DNA of 64,000 bases from an uncultured Cardiobacterium sp. (GCF_938028825.1 NZ_CALIZP010000071.1:57195-121194); one strand, 5' to 3'; shown: positions 8,184-18,135, counted from the first letter of the stretch. The notes: generated from the letters alone by a model not told the origin. Numbers and translations are program-made.

Positions 8184-9857
8184 ATGATCACCCCCCGCCC
8201 CCTGCGCATTGACACCGCCGCGCTGCCCGCCGACTGGCACCCGCTCGTAAAAAACATCTACGCCGGCCGTCTCAACCATCACGACGAAATCGAAAAACGC
8301 CTGCAACACCTGCTGCCGCCGGACAATCTCACCGGTCTCAACGCCGCGCTTGACCGTCTCGACCACGCTATCCGCCACCGCGAGCCTATCCTCGTCTATG
8401 GCGACTACGACGTGGACGGCGCGACGGCGACCGCGCTTACCGTGCGCGTCCTGCGCCAACTCGGCGCAGACGTTGCCTGGTTCATCCCCAACCGAAGCGT
8501 GCACGGCTACGGCTTCAGCCTCGCCGGACTCGCCGACCTGCCTGATGCAACGCGCCTTATCCTTACCGTGGACAACGGCATCCAGAGCCACGATGCCATC
8601 GCCGCTGCCCGTGCGCGCGGTATCGACGTCGTCGTCACCGACCACCACCTGCCCGGTGAAACCCTGCCGCCTGCGAACGCCATCGTTAACCCGAACCGGC
8701 GCGACTGCCCCTTTGCCGGCAAACACCTAGCCGGCGTCGGCGTCGCCTTCTACCTGCTGCTTGCCCTGCGCAGCCGCCTGCTTGCGGAGAGCCGCTGGCC
8801 GGATACCCTGCGCCTCTCCGACTACCTCGACCTCGTCGCCCTCGGCACCGTCGCCGACCTCGTCCCGCTCGACTACAACAACCGCATCCTCGTCAACCAC
8901 GGCCTCGCCCGTATCCGCAGTGGTCACGGCAATACCGGCATTAACGCCCTGATGGCGGTCGCCAACCTCGACCCCGCCCGCCTCACCGCGCAAGACATCG
9001 CCTTTTCCCTCGCTCCGCGTCTGAACGCACTCGGCCGCCTCGGCGACATGGCCGATGGCGTCGCCCTGCTGCTTGCCGAAGACCGCCAGACCGCACTCGA
9101 CTACGCGCAACAATGCGACGACCTGAACCGCGACCGCAAAGCACTGGAAAACGAAGCCGTACAAGAAGCCGCGCGGCAAGTCTCACCGGCGCTGCCGCTT
9201 GCCGCTGCCTACGATCCCGCCTGGCACGAAGGCATCATCGGCATCCTTGCCGCCCGCCTGAAAAGCCGCTTCGCCCGCCCGGCACTGGTCGCCACCGACA
9301 GCGGCGAAACCGGCTGGATCAAAGCCTCGCTGCGCTCCGTCAGTGCCGTGCCGCTGGTGCCGCTCCTGGATAGTGCCGCGCGCGACCTGCCACCTGCCGC
9401 CCTGCGCTATGGCGGCCATGCCGCTGCCGCCGGACTCTCCGTGCAGCGCGAACACTATCCGGCGCTCATTGCCGCCATCAACCGCGCCTTTGCCGAACAC
9501 TACGGCGCGACCGTCCCGCCCGAACCCGTCTATATCGACGGCGAACTGCCCGCGACCCTGCTCAACCTCGACTGGGCGCGCTATCTCGAACGCCTCGAAC
9601 CCTGGGGTGCGGCATTGCCCGTGCCCGTTTTCGTCAACCCCTTTGAAGTACTGGACTGCCGCCTGCTCGGCAGCGCACATACCCGCCTCGTCCTGCGCGA
9701 ACTGGACAGCGGCAACATCTATAACGCCTCATGGTTCTTCCATACCGCTGATTACAAAAGCGGCACCCGCCTGCGCATCGTTTACCAACTGCAAGTGAAC
9801 CGCTTCTACCACGACGAACGCCTTGACCTGCTCGTGCAATACGCCGAAGCGCTATAA
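8184..9857 (+). CDS. recJ: Single-stranded-DNA-specific exonuclease RecJ
   Basis: The 557-residue protein has the full RecJ layout. The DHH phosphoesterase domain carries motif DYDVDGATAT (about 74-83), TVDNGI (about 128) and VTDHHLPG (about 152). These are followed by the DHHA1 domain with the HEGIIGILAARLKSRF motif and RYGGHAAAAGLS, then a C-terminal OB-fold. RecJ degrades ssDNA 5' to 3' in recombination and mismatch repair, using Mn2+ or Mg2+. It lies 132 bases after hom on the same strand, beyond a hairpin. Confidence 0.97.
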   Translation: MITPRPLRIDTAALPADWHPLVKNIYAGRLNHHDEIEKRLQHLLPPDNLTGLNAALDRLDHAIRHREPILVYGDYDVDGATATALTVRVLRQLGADVAWFIPNRSVHGYGFSLAGLADLPDATRLILTVDNGIQSHDAIAAARARGIDVVVTDHHLPGETLPPANAIVNPNRRDCPFAGKHLAGVGVAFYLLLALRSRLLAESRWPDTLRLSDYLDLVALGTVADLVPLDYNNRILVNHGLARIRSGHGNTGINALMAVANLDPARLTAQDIAFSLAPRLNALGRLGDMADGVALLLAEDRQTALDYAQQCDDLNRDRKALENEAVQEAARQVSPALPLAAAYDPAWHEGIIGILAARLKSRFARPALVATDSGETGWIKASLRSVSAVPLVPLLDSAARDLPPAALRYGGHAAAAGLSVQREHYPALIAAINRAFAEHYGATVPPEPVYIDGELPATLLNLDWARYLERLEPWGAALPVPVFVNPFEVLDCRLLGSAHTRLVLRELDSGNIYNASWFFHTADYKSGTRLRIVYQLQVNRFYHDERLDLLVQYAEAL

Positions 9858-9870
9858 CCGCTTTCCCATG

Positions 9871-9905
9871 AAAAAAGCCCCTTTCCGCAAGAAAGGGGCT
9901 TCGCT
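9871..9905. terminator. Bidirectional terminator between recJ and a convergent lipoprotein gene
   Basis: A stem of eleven base pairs (AAGCCCCTTTC / GAAAGGGGCTT) with a CGCAA loop sits between two convergent genes. It is A-rich on the left, so it has a T-run when read on the minus strand. Confidence 0.8.
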
Positions 9906-9918
9906 TTCAAGCAGCGCA

Positions 9919-10434
9919 TCAACGCGGCCGCGTCACCTGATACACATGCGATAAATCATAGACCTTATAGCGTCCCGGCTCGCCCCGGCCCTCGCCGGCG
10001 TAGCTCAAAATCAGCCCCTGCCGGCGCGCATAATCCGTCCAGCCGATAAACACACCGCTGTGCTCGATGTCGTTATACGAATGGTTGACGTAATACAGCC
10101 AGTCGCCCGGCTCCAGCAGCTCCGCCGGGGCATACGGCCCACCGCGCAGCGTGCCGGAAAATAGCGTCTGCCGCCGCTTCGTGGGAATGCCGGCGCGGTC
10201 GAAGCCCGCATGCAGATAATCCCAGCAGCCGCCGCGCACGATTTCGCGGTTCTGCACCATCTGCCGCAAGGTGAAGAGCACATTGCGCGCGGGCGGCTCG
10301 GCGGTGGTTTCGGCGTTCTCGATAAACGCCTGATAAGCCGAGGCTTCGGCGGTGAGCGGCGGGCGGACGGGCGCGCTGCTGCACCCTGTGGCGAGCAGGC
10401 TGAAAATACCCACATAACATACAATGTTCAGCAT
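9919..10434 (-). CDS. Lipoprotein with a possible NlpC/CHAP-like fold
   Basis: The 171-residue product starts with a lipoprotein signal (MLNIVCYVGIFSLLATGCSS, lipobox LATGC), so it is probably membrane-anchored. The mature part holds a Cys-containing segment (RGGCWDYLHAGFDRAGIP, about 80) and a later LEPGDWLYYV...IEHSGVFIGW stretch. That is the usual order of a Cys nucleophile followed by a His-containing strand in NlpC/P60 or CHAP amidases. The family assignment is inference and no named family is certain. A longer start at 10473 is possible but adds residues before the signal peptide, so 10434 is chosen. It is divergent from trmA, with 24 bases between starts. Confidence 0.75.
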   Translation of the reverse strand: MLNIVCYVGIFSLLATGCSSAPVRPPLTAEASAYQAFIENAETTAEPPARNVLFTLRQMVQNREIVRGGCWDYLHAGFDRAGIPTKRRQTLFSGTLRGGPYAPAELLEPGDWLYYVNHSYNDIEHSGVFIGWTDYARRQGLILSYAGEGRGEPGRYKVYDLSHVYQVTRPR

Positions 10435-10458
10435 CAAAGACTCCCTGAAAAGAACCGC

Positions 10459-11535
10459 ATGCCAGCATACCAAAGCCAGTTAGCCGAAAAAACCGCGCGC
10501 CTTGCCGCCCTGCTCGCCCCTTTCGCCGCCCCGCCGCCTGCGGTCTATCCCTCGCCGCCAACGGGCTACCGGATGCGCGCGGAATTTCGCGTCTGGCATG
10601 ATGGGGATGACTGCTACCTTGCCATGACCAATGCCGCCGGAGAACGCGTCCGCTGCGACAATTTCCCGCCTGCCTATGACGCCATCAACCGCCTGATGAC
10701 GCCGCTTATGGCCGCCATCCGCGAGCGTCCCGCCCTGCGCTACCGCCTCTTTCAGGCCGAATTTCACGCCGCGCAAACGGGTGAGGTGATGGTCAGCCTC
10801 GTCTATCATCGCCCGCTGGATGACGCCTGGCAGACGGAAGCACAAACACTCGCCGCTGCGCTCGGCGTCAGCCTTATCGGCCGCGCCCGCAAACAGAAAA
10901 TCATCCTTGGCCGCGACTTCGTGCAGGAAACCTTCCATGTCGGCGGGCAGGATTTCCATTATCGCCAATACGAAAACAGCTTCAGCCAGCCAAACGCTGC
11001 CGTCTGCGCGCAAATGCTCGCCTGGGCCTGGCAGCAGGCGGGCAACCCGCAAGCCGACCTGCTCGAACTCTACTGCGGCAATGGCAACTTCACCCTGCCG
11101 CTCGCGAAGCGTTACCGCCGCGTGCTTGCTACCGAAGTGAGCAAGAGCGGCATCCGCGCCCTGCGCGAAAACCTCCTTCTGAATAACTGCACCAATATTG
11201 CCGTCGCCCGCCTTTCGGCGGCAGAACTGAGCGAGGCGATGCGCGGCGAACGCCCCTTCCGCCGCTTGCAACAGGACGGCATTGCGCTTGCCGCTTATGA
11301 CTTCGACACCGTCTTCGTTGACCCGCCACGCGCGGGCATCGACGCGGCGACCCTCGCCCTGCTCTCCCGCTTCCCGCGCATCCTCTACATCTCCTGCAAC
11401 CCGGCAACGCTTGCCGCCAACCTCGCCGTGCTCAATGCTACGCACCGCATCAGCGCCTGCGCCCTCTTCGACCAGTTCCCCTTCACCCCGCACATCGAAA
11501 GCGGCGTCTTGCTGGTGCGCCGTCAGGTGGGATAA
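10459..11535 (+). CDS. trmA: tRNA (uracil-5-)-methyltransferase TrmA
   Basis: The 358-residue protein makes m5U54 in the T-loop of tRNA, using SAM. It shows the TrmA N-terminal domain (RMRAEFRVWHDGDDCYLAM), the SAM-binding motif DLLELYCGNGNFTLPLA (about 200), VDPPRAGID (about 285), and the catalytic Cys motif ILYISCNPATL (about 308). The C-terminus includes the DQFPFTPHIE motif with the general-base Glu. The start is the ATG at 10459, matching the short N-terminus of the TrmA subfamily, which lacks the Fe-S cysteines of RlmD. An in-frame upstream ATG at 10210 would overlap the divergent lipoprotein gene. Confidence 0.97.
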   Translation: MPAYQSQLAEKTARLAALLAPFAAPPPAVYPSPPTGYRMRAEFRVWHDGDDCYLAMTNAAGERVRCDNFPPAYDAINRLMTPLMAAIRERPALRYRLFQAEFHAAQTGEVMVSLVYHRPLDDAWQTEAQTLAAALGVSLIGRARKQKIILGRDFVQETFHVGGQDFHYRQYENSFSQPNAAVCAQMLAWAWQQAGNPQADLLELYCGNGNFTLPLAKRYRRVLATEVSKSGIRALRENLLLNNCTNIAVARLSAAELSEAMRGERPFRRLQQDGIALAAYDFDTVFVDPPRAGIDAATLALLSRFPRILYISCNPATLAANLAVLNATHRISACALFDQFPFTPHIESGVLLVRRQVG

Positions 11536-11555
11536 CGGCAGACAACAGACACCAT

Positions 11556-13313
11556 ATGAACGACAACACCTTTATCCTCCTCGACGACGCCCGCGCCAAC
11601 CGCGCCCGCCTGTATCAAGACCACCGCGCCCGCATCCTGCTATCCGCCGCCCGCCTGGACGAACTGGACGACCTGCTCGCCGACGGCTGGGCGCGCGGCC
11701 TGCACGCCACCCTGCGCATCCCCTACGCATTCGGCCACGCCCTGCTCGGCCTTGACGCCCCCGCCGCACCGCTGGCGCTGGACTGGTACGCCGCCCTGCA
11801 TCACCTGCGCGACGACACCATTGACGCCTGGCTCGCCGCGCAGGACGACGGCACCCCCGCCGGTCTTGCCGACCTGCGCGCCGACACGGACGCCACCGAA
11901 TACCGCGCAACCATCGCCGCCATCCACGCAGAATTGCGCGCGGGCAACAGCTACCAGATCAACCACACCATCCGCCTGCACGCCGCCGCCTACGGTCAAC
12001 CCGCCGCCCTCTACCGCCGCCTGCGCGCCCGCCAGCCCGCACCTTACGCCGCCTACGCCCACCATCCCGACGACGGCTACACCCTCTGCCTCTCGCCCGA
12101 ACTCTATCTCGCCCGCGACGGCGGCCTGCTGCACACCCTGCCGATGAAAGGCACCGCGCCCGCCACAGGCGACGACGCCGTTGACGCGGCCGCCGCTGCG
12201 GCGCTTGCTGCCGACCCGAAAAACCGCGCCGAAAACCTGATGATCGTTGACCTCCTGCGCAACGACCTGAGCCGCCTCGCCGTCCCCTACGGCGTCAGCG
12301 TCAAACACCCCTTCCATGTCGAGCGGCATGGCCGCGTCCTGCAAATGACCAGCCGCGTCAACGCCCGCCTGCGCCCGCACACCACCGCTGCCGCCATCCT
12401 GCGCGCCACCTTCCCCTGCGGCTCCATCACCGGCGCGCCCAAGCACAACACCATGCGCCTCATCCACCGCTTCGAGCGCAGCCCGCGCGGCCTCTACACC
12501 GGCGCCCTCGGCTACATCGAACGCGACCGCCTGCGCCTCAACGTCGCCATCCGCACCCTCACCCTGCGCGACGGCGCGGCCACCTTCGGCGTCGGCGGCG
12601 GCATCACCATCCTGAGCGACGCCGCCGACGAATACCGCGAATGCCAAACCAAGGCCGCCTTCCTGCACGCCCCGCCCGACTTCGCCCTCTTTGAAACCCT
12701 GCGCATCGAAGGCAAACAAGCGCTGTTTTTTGCCGAACACCTCGCACGCCTTGCCGCCAGTGCCGCCACCTTCGCCATCCCCTGCGACACCGCCGCCATC
12801 CGCACCGCCGTCAGCCGCCACCTCGCGAACGGACGAGGTCTGCGCCGCTTGAAAATCACCCTGCATCCTGATGGCCGCCACCACATCGAAACGCATCCGC
12901 TGGACGAACAGCCGACCACTGTCGCCTGCTGCCTCTACCCCGAAGCACTGCCCGTGCACGACCTGCTGCGCCGCCATAAAACCAGCTACCGCGTCGTGAA
13001 TGACCGTGCCCTCGCCTACGCCGCCACGCGCGGCGCCTTCGACGCCATCCTCAGCAACACACGCGGCGAACTGCTCGAAGGTAGCCGCAGCAGCCTCATC
13101 CTGCGCCTTGACGGCAGCTGGTACACCCCGCCGCTCGCCGCCGACATCCTCCCCGGTGTCATGCGCGCCCGCCTCATTGCCGACCCGTCCCCGCTCGGCG
13201 GCGGGATGCTCCGCGAACGCCCCCTCACCACCGCCGACCTCGCCCGCGCGGAGGCCGTCGTCCTCTGCAACAGCCTGCGCGGGGTGATGCGGGTAAACCA
13301 CATCCGGGAATAA
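11556..13313 (+). CDS. pabBC: PabB-PabC fusion: aminodeoxychorismate synthase component I and 4-amino-4-deoxychorismate lyase
   Basis: The 585-residue bifunctional protein belongs to p-aminobenzoate (folate) synthesis. Residues about 90-370 form the chorismate-binding domain (AGNSYQINHT, LPMKGTAPA, NLMIVDLLRNDLSR, PCGSITGAPK, GVGGGIT). Residues about 375-585 form a PLP-dependent fold-type IV lyase (FETLRIEG, the Lys in RLKITL, and a GAFDAILSNTRGELLEGSRSS segment). The usual extended N-terminal domain of PabB is short here. It starts 20 bases after trmA, and the membrane-protein gene follows after 5 bases, so an operon is likely. The partner amidotransferase PabA is not in the window. Confidence 0.93.
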   Translation: MNDNTFILLDDARANRARLYQDHRARILLSAARLDELDDLLADGWARGLHATLRIPYAFGHALLGLDAPAAPLALDWYAALHHLRDDTIDAWLAAQDDGTPAGLADLRADTDATEYRATIAAIHAELRAGNSYQINHTIRLHAAAYGQPAALYRRLRARQPAPYAAYAHHPDDGYTLCLSPELYLARDGGLLHTLPMKGTAPATGDDAVDAAAAAALAADPKNRAENLMIVDLLRNDLSRLAVPYGVSVKHPFHVERHGRVLQMTSRVNARLRPHTTAAAILRATFPCGSITGAPKHNTMRLIHRFERSPRGLYTGALGYIERDRLRLNVAIRTLTLRDGAATFGVGGGITILSDAADEYRECQTKAAFLHAPPDFALFETLRIEGKQALFFAEHLARLAASAATFAIPCDTAAIRTAVSRHLANGRGLRRLKITLHPDGRHHIETHPLDEQPTTVACCLYPEALPVHDLLRRHKTSYRVVNDRALAYAATRGAFDAILSNTRGELLEGSRSSLILRLDGSWYTPPLAADILPGVMRARLIADPSPLGGGMLRERPLTTADLARAEAVVLCNSLRGVMRVNHIRE

Positions 13314-13318
13314 CAACC

Positions 13319-13678
13319 ATGACAGACTTCCTCAGCCTCCTTCTGAGATTATTGATGTTTGCCGGACTGTTCGGCTTTGGCCGCCTCATCGTGCACAGCC
13401 CGCCGCGCCGCGCCTGCCTCATCATCGTACTGGCGAACCTGCTGCTGCTCGCCTTCCTGCTGGCGGTACAACACAAATTCCACCGCACGCCCTTCGCTTT
13501 CGGCACGACCGATTACGCCCTCCTGCTCGTCCTCAACATCAGCGCCTGGCCGTTCCCCATCTGGCGGCATTACCATCCGCAAGAACCCACCCTGTCCTCC
13601 CGCGAAACCATCCTTCTGCTGCTGGGCGCGCTGTCCGGCAGCATCGGCATACTCACTGTCGCCGCGATGGGTTGGTGA
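13319..13678 (+). CDS. Small integral membrane protein, unknown function
   Basis: The 119-residue hydrophobic protein has about four predicted membrane segments (residues 5-22, 34-50, 63-80 and 97-117), joined by short basic or proline-containing loops such as HSPPRRAC and WRHYHPQEP. I do not recognise a family. It starts 5 bases after the pabBC stop and is probably co-transcribed and translationally coupled. A functional link to folate synthesis cannot be claimed. The base composition matches its neighbours. Confidence 0.7.
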   Translation: MTDFLSLLLRLLMFAGLFGFGRLIVHSPPRRACLIIVLANLLLLAFLLAVQHKFHRTPFAFGTTDYALLLVLNISAWPFPIWRHYHPQEPTLSSRETILLLLGALSGSIGILTVAAMGW

Positions 13679-13747
13679 TCCCGAAAGCCGCCGCAGCCGC
13701 GCTAATGGCGGCCGCCCGTCCGGCGACACCCGTTTTATCTCCCGGCA

Positions 13748-14806
13748 TCACTCCTGCGGCGGCAGCAGGAACACGCCCGCGTGGGCGAGGTGGACGTAGC
13801 CCTCGCGGCGGTCTTCCGCGAATTCTTCCGGTTTGAGGTTGATGAGCAGTTCCTTGCCCTGCCAGTCGGCGACGATTTCCCAGTGGTTGCCCATGTACAC
13901 CGCGCTCTGGATGGTGCAGTGCTGTGCCGCTTCACCCGTGTCTTTCAGGGTGACGGCTTCGGGGCGGATGCCAACGAGGCAGGCACCATCTTTAATGCCG
14001 AAGGCGGCGGCGTCCGGCAGGTCGAAGCTGTAGCCGTTCACGGTGAGGTGGCTGCCGGCGAGTTCGGCAGCGAAGATGCTGGATTCGCCCATGAAGTTGG
14101 CGAGGAAAAGCGAGTTGGGGCGCTGGTAGAGTTCGCGCGCGCTCGCTTTTTGCATGATGCGGCCTTTGTCCATGACGATGACCTGATCCGAGACGGCAAA
14201 GGCTTCGCTCTGGTCGTGGGTAACGTAGAGCGAGGTGATGCCGAGGCTTTGTTGCAATTCGCGGATTTTTTCGCGCATGCTGCGGCGCAGGTTAGCGTCG
14301 AGGTTGGAGAGCGGTTCGTCGAAGAGCAGCACTTTCGGCTTGAGGACGAGGGCACGGGCGAGGGCCACACGTTGTTGTTGACCGCCGGAGATTTGATCGA
14401 CGTAGCGTTCGCCGAATCCGGCCAAATCCACGAGCGCCAAGGCTTCTTCGATGCGGCGTTTGCGTTCGTCTTTACCGACGTTCAGCATTTTCAGGCCGTA
14501 GCCGACATTGTCGGCGATGCTCATGTGCGGGAAGAGCGCGTAGGACTGGAAGACGATGCAGATGTCGCGATGCTGGATGGAGGCTTTGGTGACGTCTTCG
14601 CCGTCGATATAGATTTGCCCGGAGGTCGGGCTTTCGAGACCGGAAACGAGGCGCAGGATGGTGGTTTTGCCGCAACCGGAGGGGCCGAGCAGGGTGGTCA
14701 TGGTGCCGCGCTCGATATTGAGGTCAAGGTTGTCGATGACGACGGCCTTGCCGAAGCGCTTGCTGACGTTTTTCAGGACGAGAAAGGCGTTGTTTTCTGT
14801 ACTCAT
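13748..14806 (-). CDS. afuC: AfuC-type ABC transporter ATP-binding protein
   Basis: The 352-residue ATPase is of the FbpC/AfuC (CUT2/ferric) type. It shows Walker [10 protein letters not shown] (about 40), a Q-loop in [10 protein letters not shown], signature [14 protein letters not shown] (about 140), Walker [14 protein letters not shown] and switch His in VTHDQSEA. The C-terminal TOBE-like domain covers about 240-352 ([10 protein letters not shown]). It is the last gene of the afu cluster, 9 bases after the permease gene. In Actinobacillus and enterics, AfuABC imports hexose phosphates, although the family was first annotated as ferric. Which substrate applies here is not settled by the ATPase. 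Confidence 0.93.
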   Translation of the reverse strand: MSTENNAFLVLKNVSKRFGKAVVIDNLDLNIERGTMTTLLGPSGCGKTTILRLVSGLESPTSGQIYIDGEDVTKASIQHRDICIVFQSYALFPHMSIADNVGYGLKMLNVGKDERKRRIEEALALVDLAGFGERYVDQISGGQQQRVALARALVLKPKVLLFDEPLSNLDANLRRSMREKIRELQQSLGITSLYVTHDQSEAFAVSDQVIVMDKGRIMQKASARELYQRPNSLFLANFMGESSIFAAELAGSHLTVNGYSFDLPDAAAFGIKDGACLVGIRPEAVTLKDTGEAAQHCTIQSAVYMGNHWEIVADWQGKELLINLKPEEFAEDRREGYVHLAHAGVFLLPPQE

Positions 14807-14815
14807 GGGAATCTC

Positions 14816-16873
14816 TTATTGTGCGGGTTGGCGGGCTTTCGAGCGGGCGATGCGGGTGTCGCCGATGATCCAGTCGAAGAAGAGGATGATGCTCATCATG
14901 ACGACAATCAGGATGGAGCCGTAGGCGATGGCAATGCCGTATTCGCCGTCTTCGACGCGGTTCAGGATGTAGGCCGTCGCGACGCGCGTGTCGGCGGTCA
15001 CCAGGAAGATGATGGCGCTGACGGTGGTCATGGCTTTCACGAAACTGGTCACAAGTGCCGAGAGCAGCGCAGGCTTCAAGAGCGGCAGAATGATGTAAAT
15101 GATGGTCTTGAAGGAGCTGCCTTTGAGCGAGAGCGAGGCTTCATCCAGCGATTTGTCGAGCTGGCCGAGGCCGGCGATAGCGGCGCGCATCCCTACCGGC
15201 AGGTCGCGCATGACCATCGAGATAATGACGATGATGCCGGTGCCGGTGAGATAAAGCGGGGCGTTATTGAAGGCGAGGATGTAGGACACGCCCGCTGCCG
15301 TGCCGGGGATGGCGAAGCAGAGCATGGTGAGAAATTCCAGCGCCTTCTTGCCGCGAAACTGTTTGCGCACCACGATGTAGGCAATCAGCAGGCCGAGCAG
15401 GGCAGTGAGCACGGCGGCGATGCCAGCGTAAATCAGGGTGTTAATCAGGGAAGGCCAGGCACCGTCACGCAGCCCCTGCCCGAAGAGCATGGCGTAGTTT
15501 TTCGTGGTCAGCGTGTAATCCACGCCCCAGTTCACGGTGAAGCTGCCGTAGAAAATGCTGCCGTAGAGAACGATGTTAAAAACGACCCACACCGCGAGCA
15601 GTGCGGTAATCGCGTTCTTCAGGCCGCGTGGCAGTTCCTGCACCTCACCGCGATAGGACTTGCCGGAAACAGTGATGTAAGAGCGGTTACCAATCCACAA
15701 ATACTGCACGATAAAGATACCGAGCGAGAACAGCAGCAGGATGGTGCCGAGGGTACTGGCCGAGGCGTAATCCAGCTGGGAACCGGCGATGTAGAAATAA
15801 ATCTGCGTGGCGATGACGTCGAAGCTGCCGCCGAGCACCAGGGGGTTACTGAAATCGGCGAGCGACTGGATGAAGACCAGCAGGAAAGCGTTGGCCAACG
15901 CCGGACGCAGCAGCGGGAAAATAATCTGGAAGAACGTCTGATAACGGTTGGCGCGCAGCGTGTACGACGCTTCCTCAATGGACGGGTGAATGGATTTCAG
16001 CGCACCGTCAAGAATCATGAAGGCCAGCGGGGTGAAAGCGAGGATCTGCGCTATGGCAATACCGTTGAAACCGTAGAGCCAGTTGGTATTGGTGAAGCCG
16101 AGGTGCATCAGCCATTCTGTGACATAACCGGAACGCCCCAGCATCAGCGTCACACCGAGGCCGACCACAAACGGCGGCGTGACAATCGGCAGAATCGAGA
16201 AAATCTTGCCGACAAAGGCAGTGCGGCGGGCAATCCGCGTCGTATAAAGCGCAAAAGCGAGACCAAACAGCGTGGACATCAGGCCGACAAAGCCGGAAAG
16301 CATCAGCGAATTGCCGATGACGCGCACGATGTAACTGCGCCCCAGAATATCGAGCACCTGACCGGGCACGAACGCGCCGCTTTCGTCATAAAACATCGCC
16401 TTGAAAATCGCGATCGTCGGGAAGACGATGAACAGCGCGATTAACAGGACAATCAAGAGCAGCGAGGCGATGATGAACTTGTCGCCCTGCAACACCTTCA
16501 AGCGGGCGAGCGCGAGGGTCGCCAGCGCAATCAGCGCCAGGGCGAGCCCCATCACCGCATAGCCCAGTGAGACATGGCGCAGATCGGCACTGATGACGAC
16601 CAGCGCGGTAATCACAGCGGCCAGCGCCAGCTCGCTCTTGGCCTGCACGGCAGGCGCGAGCTTGAGCGCGGGCAAAAGCAGGAAACCGGCGAGCGGCGCG
16701 AACCACAGCCAGCTTATATTGAGCGAATGCCAGCCCATCGCGGCGAGACGCTCATCGCGCGTCGCCTCAAACAGCCCATAATCGAGGGCGAAAGACGGCA
16801 GCAGCAAAAATGCCGCGAATGCCAGCACGACCCAAAATACGGGTCGCTGCAAAAAACGTGAAAACAGATTCAT
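14816..16873 (-). CDS. afuB: AfuB-type fused ABC permease
   Basis: The 685-residue polytopic protein holds two binding-protein-dependent permease domains fused in tandem (about 170-420 and 480-680), each with an EAA-type loop (SIHPSIEEASYTLRAN and SLDEASLSLKG). The N-terminal third adds several extra membrane helices. The length and the double domain match AfuB. The start at 16873 has a GAGG ribosome-binding site and begins MNLFSRF; an in-frame ATG at 16906 lacks support. It lies 9 bases upstream of afuC and is separated by a 213-base GC-rich spacer from the binding-protein genes. Confidence 0.92.
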   Translation of the reverse strand: MNLFSRFLQRPVFWVVLAFAAFLLLPSFALDYGLFEATRDERLAAMGWHSLNISWLWFAPLAGFLLLPALKLAPAVQAKSELALAAVITALVVISADLRHVSLGYAVMGLALALIALATLALARLKVLQGDKFIIASLLLIVLLIALFIVFPTIAIFKAMFYDESGAFVPGQVLDILGRSYIVRVIGNSLMLSGFVGLMSTLFGLAFALYTTRIARRTAFVGKIFSILPIVTPPFVVGLGVTLMLGRSGYVTEWLMHLGFTNTNWLYGFNGIAIAQILAFTPLAFMILDGALKSIHPSIEEASYTLRANRYQTFFQIIFPLLRPALANAFLLVFIQSLADFSNPLVLGGSFDVIATQIYFYIAGSQLDYASASTLGTILLLFSLGIFIVQYLWIGNRSYITVSGKSYRGEVQELPRGLKNAITALLAVWVVFNIVLYGSIFYGSFTVNWGVDYTLTTKNYAMLFGQGLRDGAWPSLINTLIYAGIAAVLTALLGLLIAYIVVRKQFRGKKALEFLTMLCFAIPGTAAGVSYILAFNNAPLYLTGTGIIVIISMVMRDLPVGMRAAIAGLGQLDKSLDEASLSLKGSSFKTIIYIILPLLKPALLSALVTSFVKAMTTVSAIIFLVTADTRVATAYILNRVEDGEYGIAIAYGSILIVVMMSIILFFDWIIGDTRIARSKARQPAQ

Positions 16874-17086
16874 AAAACCTCGATTGCAGGGTGGACGGAT
16901 GCCCACCGGAAAAAGTTGGGATTAAATGCCCGCCGGGCGGGATACACGCCGGGTTTGCACCAGGGGGGCACAAGTTGCCCACGCGGTTTGCGACAGACAA
17001 AAACCGCCAAGCGACCAGGCGGGACAACCACGATTTTTTTGCCCCCTCCGGCCACTTCCCCCGCAAGCGGGGGAGGGGCTTGATGG
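16874..17086. repeat. GC-rich hairpin-dense spacer inside the afu cluster
   Basis: The spacer between afuB and the second afuA-type gene is full of short inverted repeats: CCCGCCGGGCGGG at about 16930, GGTGGACGGATGCCCACC at about 16890, and CCCCCGCAAGCGGGGG at 17058-17073. A segment with ACAAAAACCGCCAAGCGACC resembles a degenerate copy of the dispersed REP-like repeat. No gene is visible. The hairpin nearest the upstream gene may terminate or process the mRNA. Confidence 0.5.
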
Positions 17087-18112
17087 CTATTTCCCCAATT
17101 TCACTTCATCGACCCAGCGTTTAATCAAGCGTTTGCGCAAATCGCTGGCACCGTATTTATCAAAATCGTAGTTAATCAGATTGACGGATTTGAAATCCAG
17201 CGAATAGGGCGACATTTCCGCTTCGCTATTGGTCAGGATTTGGTGCGTTTCCCCTTTCTTCCACGACAATTCTTGCGCCTCTTTGGATAACGCCCAATCA
17301 ACAAACAATTTCGCGTTTTCCGGGTTTCTCGCGCCCTTGATAATGCTGACGCCGCCGATTTCATAACCCGTGCCTTCGCATGGCACGATTAATTCCACCG
17401 GTGCGCCTTTTTCTTTTTCAATGGAATGTTCGTGCAAGAAGCCGATGCCGATTGCCGCTTCGCCGCGTGCGGTGTTGCGGGTGGCGGTATTGCCGGATTT
17501 CGTATATTGCGAGACGTTTTTGTTGAGTTCCTTCAAGAATTTGAAAGCCTCTTCCTCGCCCCAGAGCTGCACGAAGGTGGCGATTTGCGTGTAGGCCGTG
17601 CCGGAGCTTTGCGGGTCGGCGGCCTGGATTTCGTTCTTGTATTTCGGGTCGGTCAAATCCTTCCAGCATTTCGGCACCGGCAGATTCAGCTTTTGCAGGC
17701 GTTCGGTATTGACGCCGAAACCGAGAATGCCGAGATAAATCGCCGAAGAATAATTGCCTTTGACTTTGGCCGGATCTTTCAGCGCATCGGGAATGTATTG
17801 CAGATTGGGTGATTTGTAGGCTTCGAGCAGGCCCATTTCGCCCGCCTGCGAATGCGGGTCCAGGGTGCCGCCATACCAGACATCGCCTTGCGGATTGGCT
17901 TTTTCCGCTTCAATGCGCGCAAAGATGCTGCCGGTGCTGCCGCGAATAAAACTGGTCTTGATGTGATGTTTCTGCTCGAATGCCAGCACTTCCTGCTCGC
18001 ACATCGTATTTTGCGCGCTGCAATACACCACCAGGCGGCTTTCCGCCGCAGCAAAAACCGCACCGCTTAATACGACGCCGGATAGCGCAAGCGCCATGCG
18101 GGAAATTTTCAT
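17087..18112 (-). CDS. AfuA-type periplasmic substrate-binding protein (second copy)
   Basis: The 341-residue protein has a Sec signal peptide (MKISRMALALSGVVLSGAVF, cut near AAA-ES). It then shows the AfuA-type core: RLVVYCSAQNTMCEQ, DVWYGGTLDPHSQAGEMG, ILGFGVNTERLQ, ADPQSSGTAYT, GIGFLHEHS, PCEGTGYEIGGVSIIKGARN and FVDWALSKEAQ. These features fit AfuA proteins that bind hexose phosphates better than iron-binding FbpA, since the twin Tyr iron ligands are not evident. It is a clear paralogue of the next gene upstream, with many identical blocks. It uses the single downstream permease and ATPase. Confidence 0.92.
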   Translation of the reverse strand: MKISRMALALSGVVLSGAVFAAAESRLVVYCSAQNTMCEQEVLAFEQKHHIKTSFIRGSTGSIFARIEAEKANPQGDVWYGGTLDPHSQAGEMGLLEAYKSPNLQYIPDALKDPAKVKGNYSSAIYLGILGFGVNTERLQKLNLPVPKCWKDLTDPKYKNEIQAADPQSSGTAYTQIATFVQLWGEEEAFKFLKELNKNVSQYTKSGNTATRNTARGEAAIGIGFLHEHSIEKEKGAPVELIVPCEGTGYEIGGVSIIKGARNPENAKLFVDWALSKEAQELSWKKGETHQILTNSEAEMSPYSLDFKSVNLINYDFDKYGASDLRKRLIKRWVDEVKLGK

Positions 18113-18135
18113 GATTTATGTCCTCAGCATTAAAA

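Noticed and set aside
13781..16444. 887-residue open frame on the plus strand opposite afuB/afuC
   Set aside because: It is antisense to two clearly recognised ABC transporter genes, is full of low-complexity Asp/Gly/His/Arg sequence and matches no domain. GC-rich coding strands commonly leave such open frames opposite.
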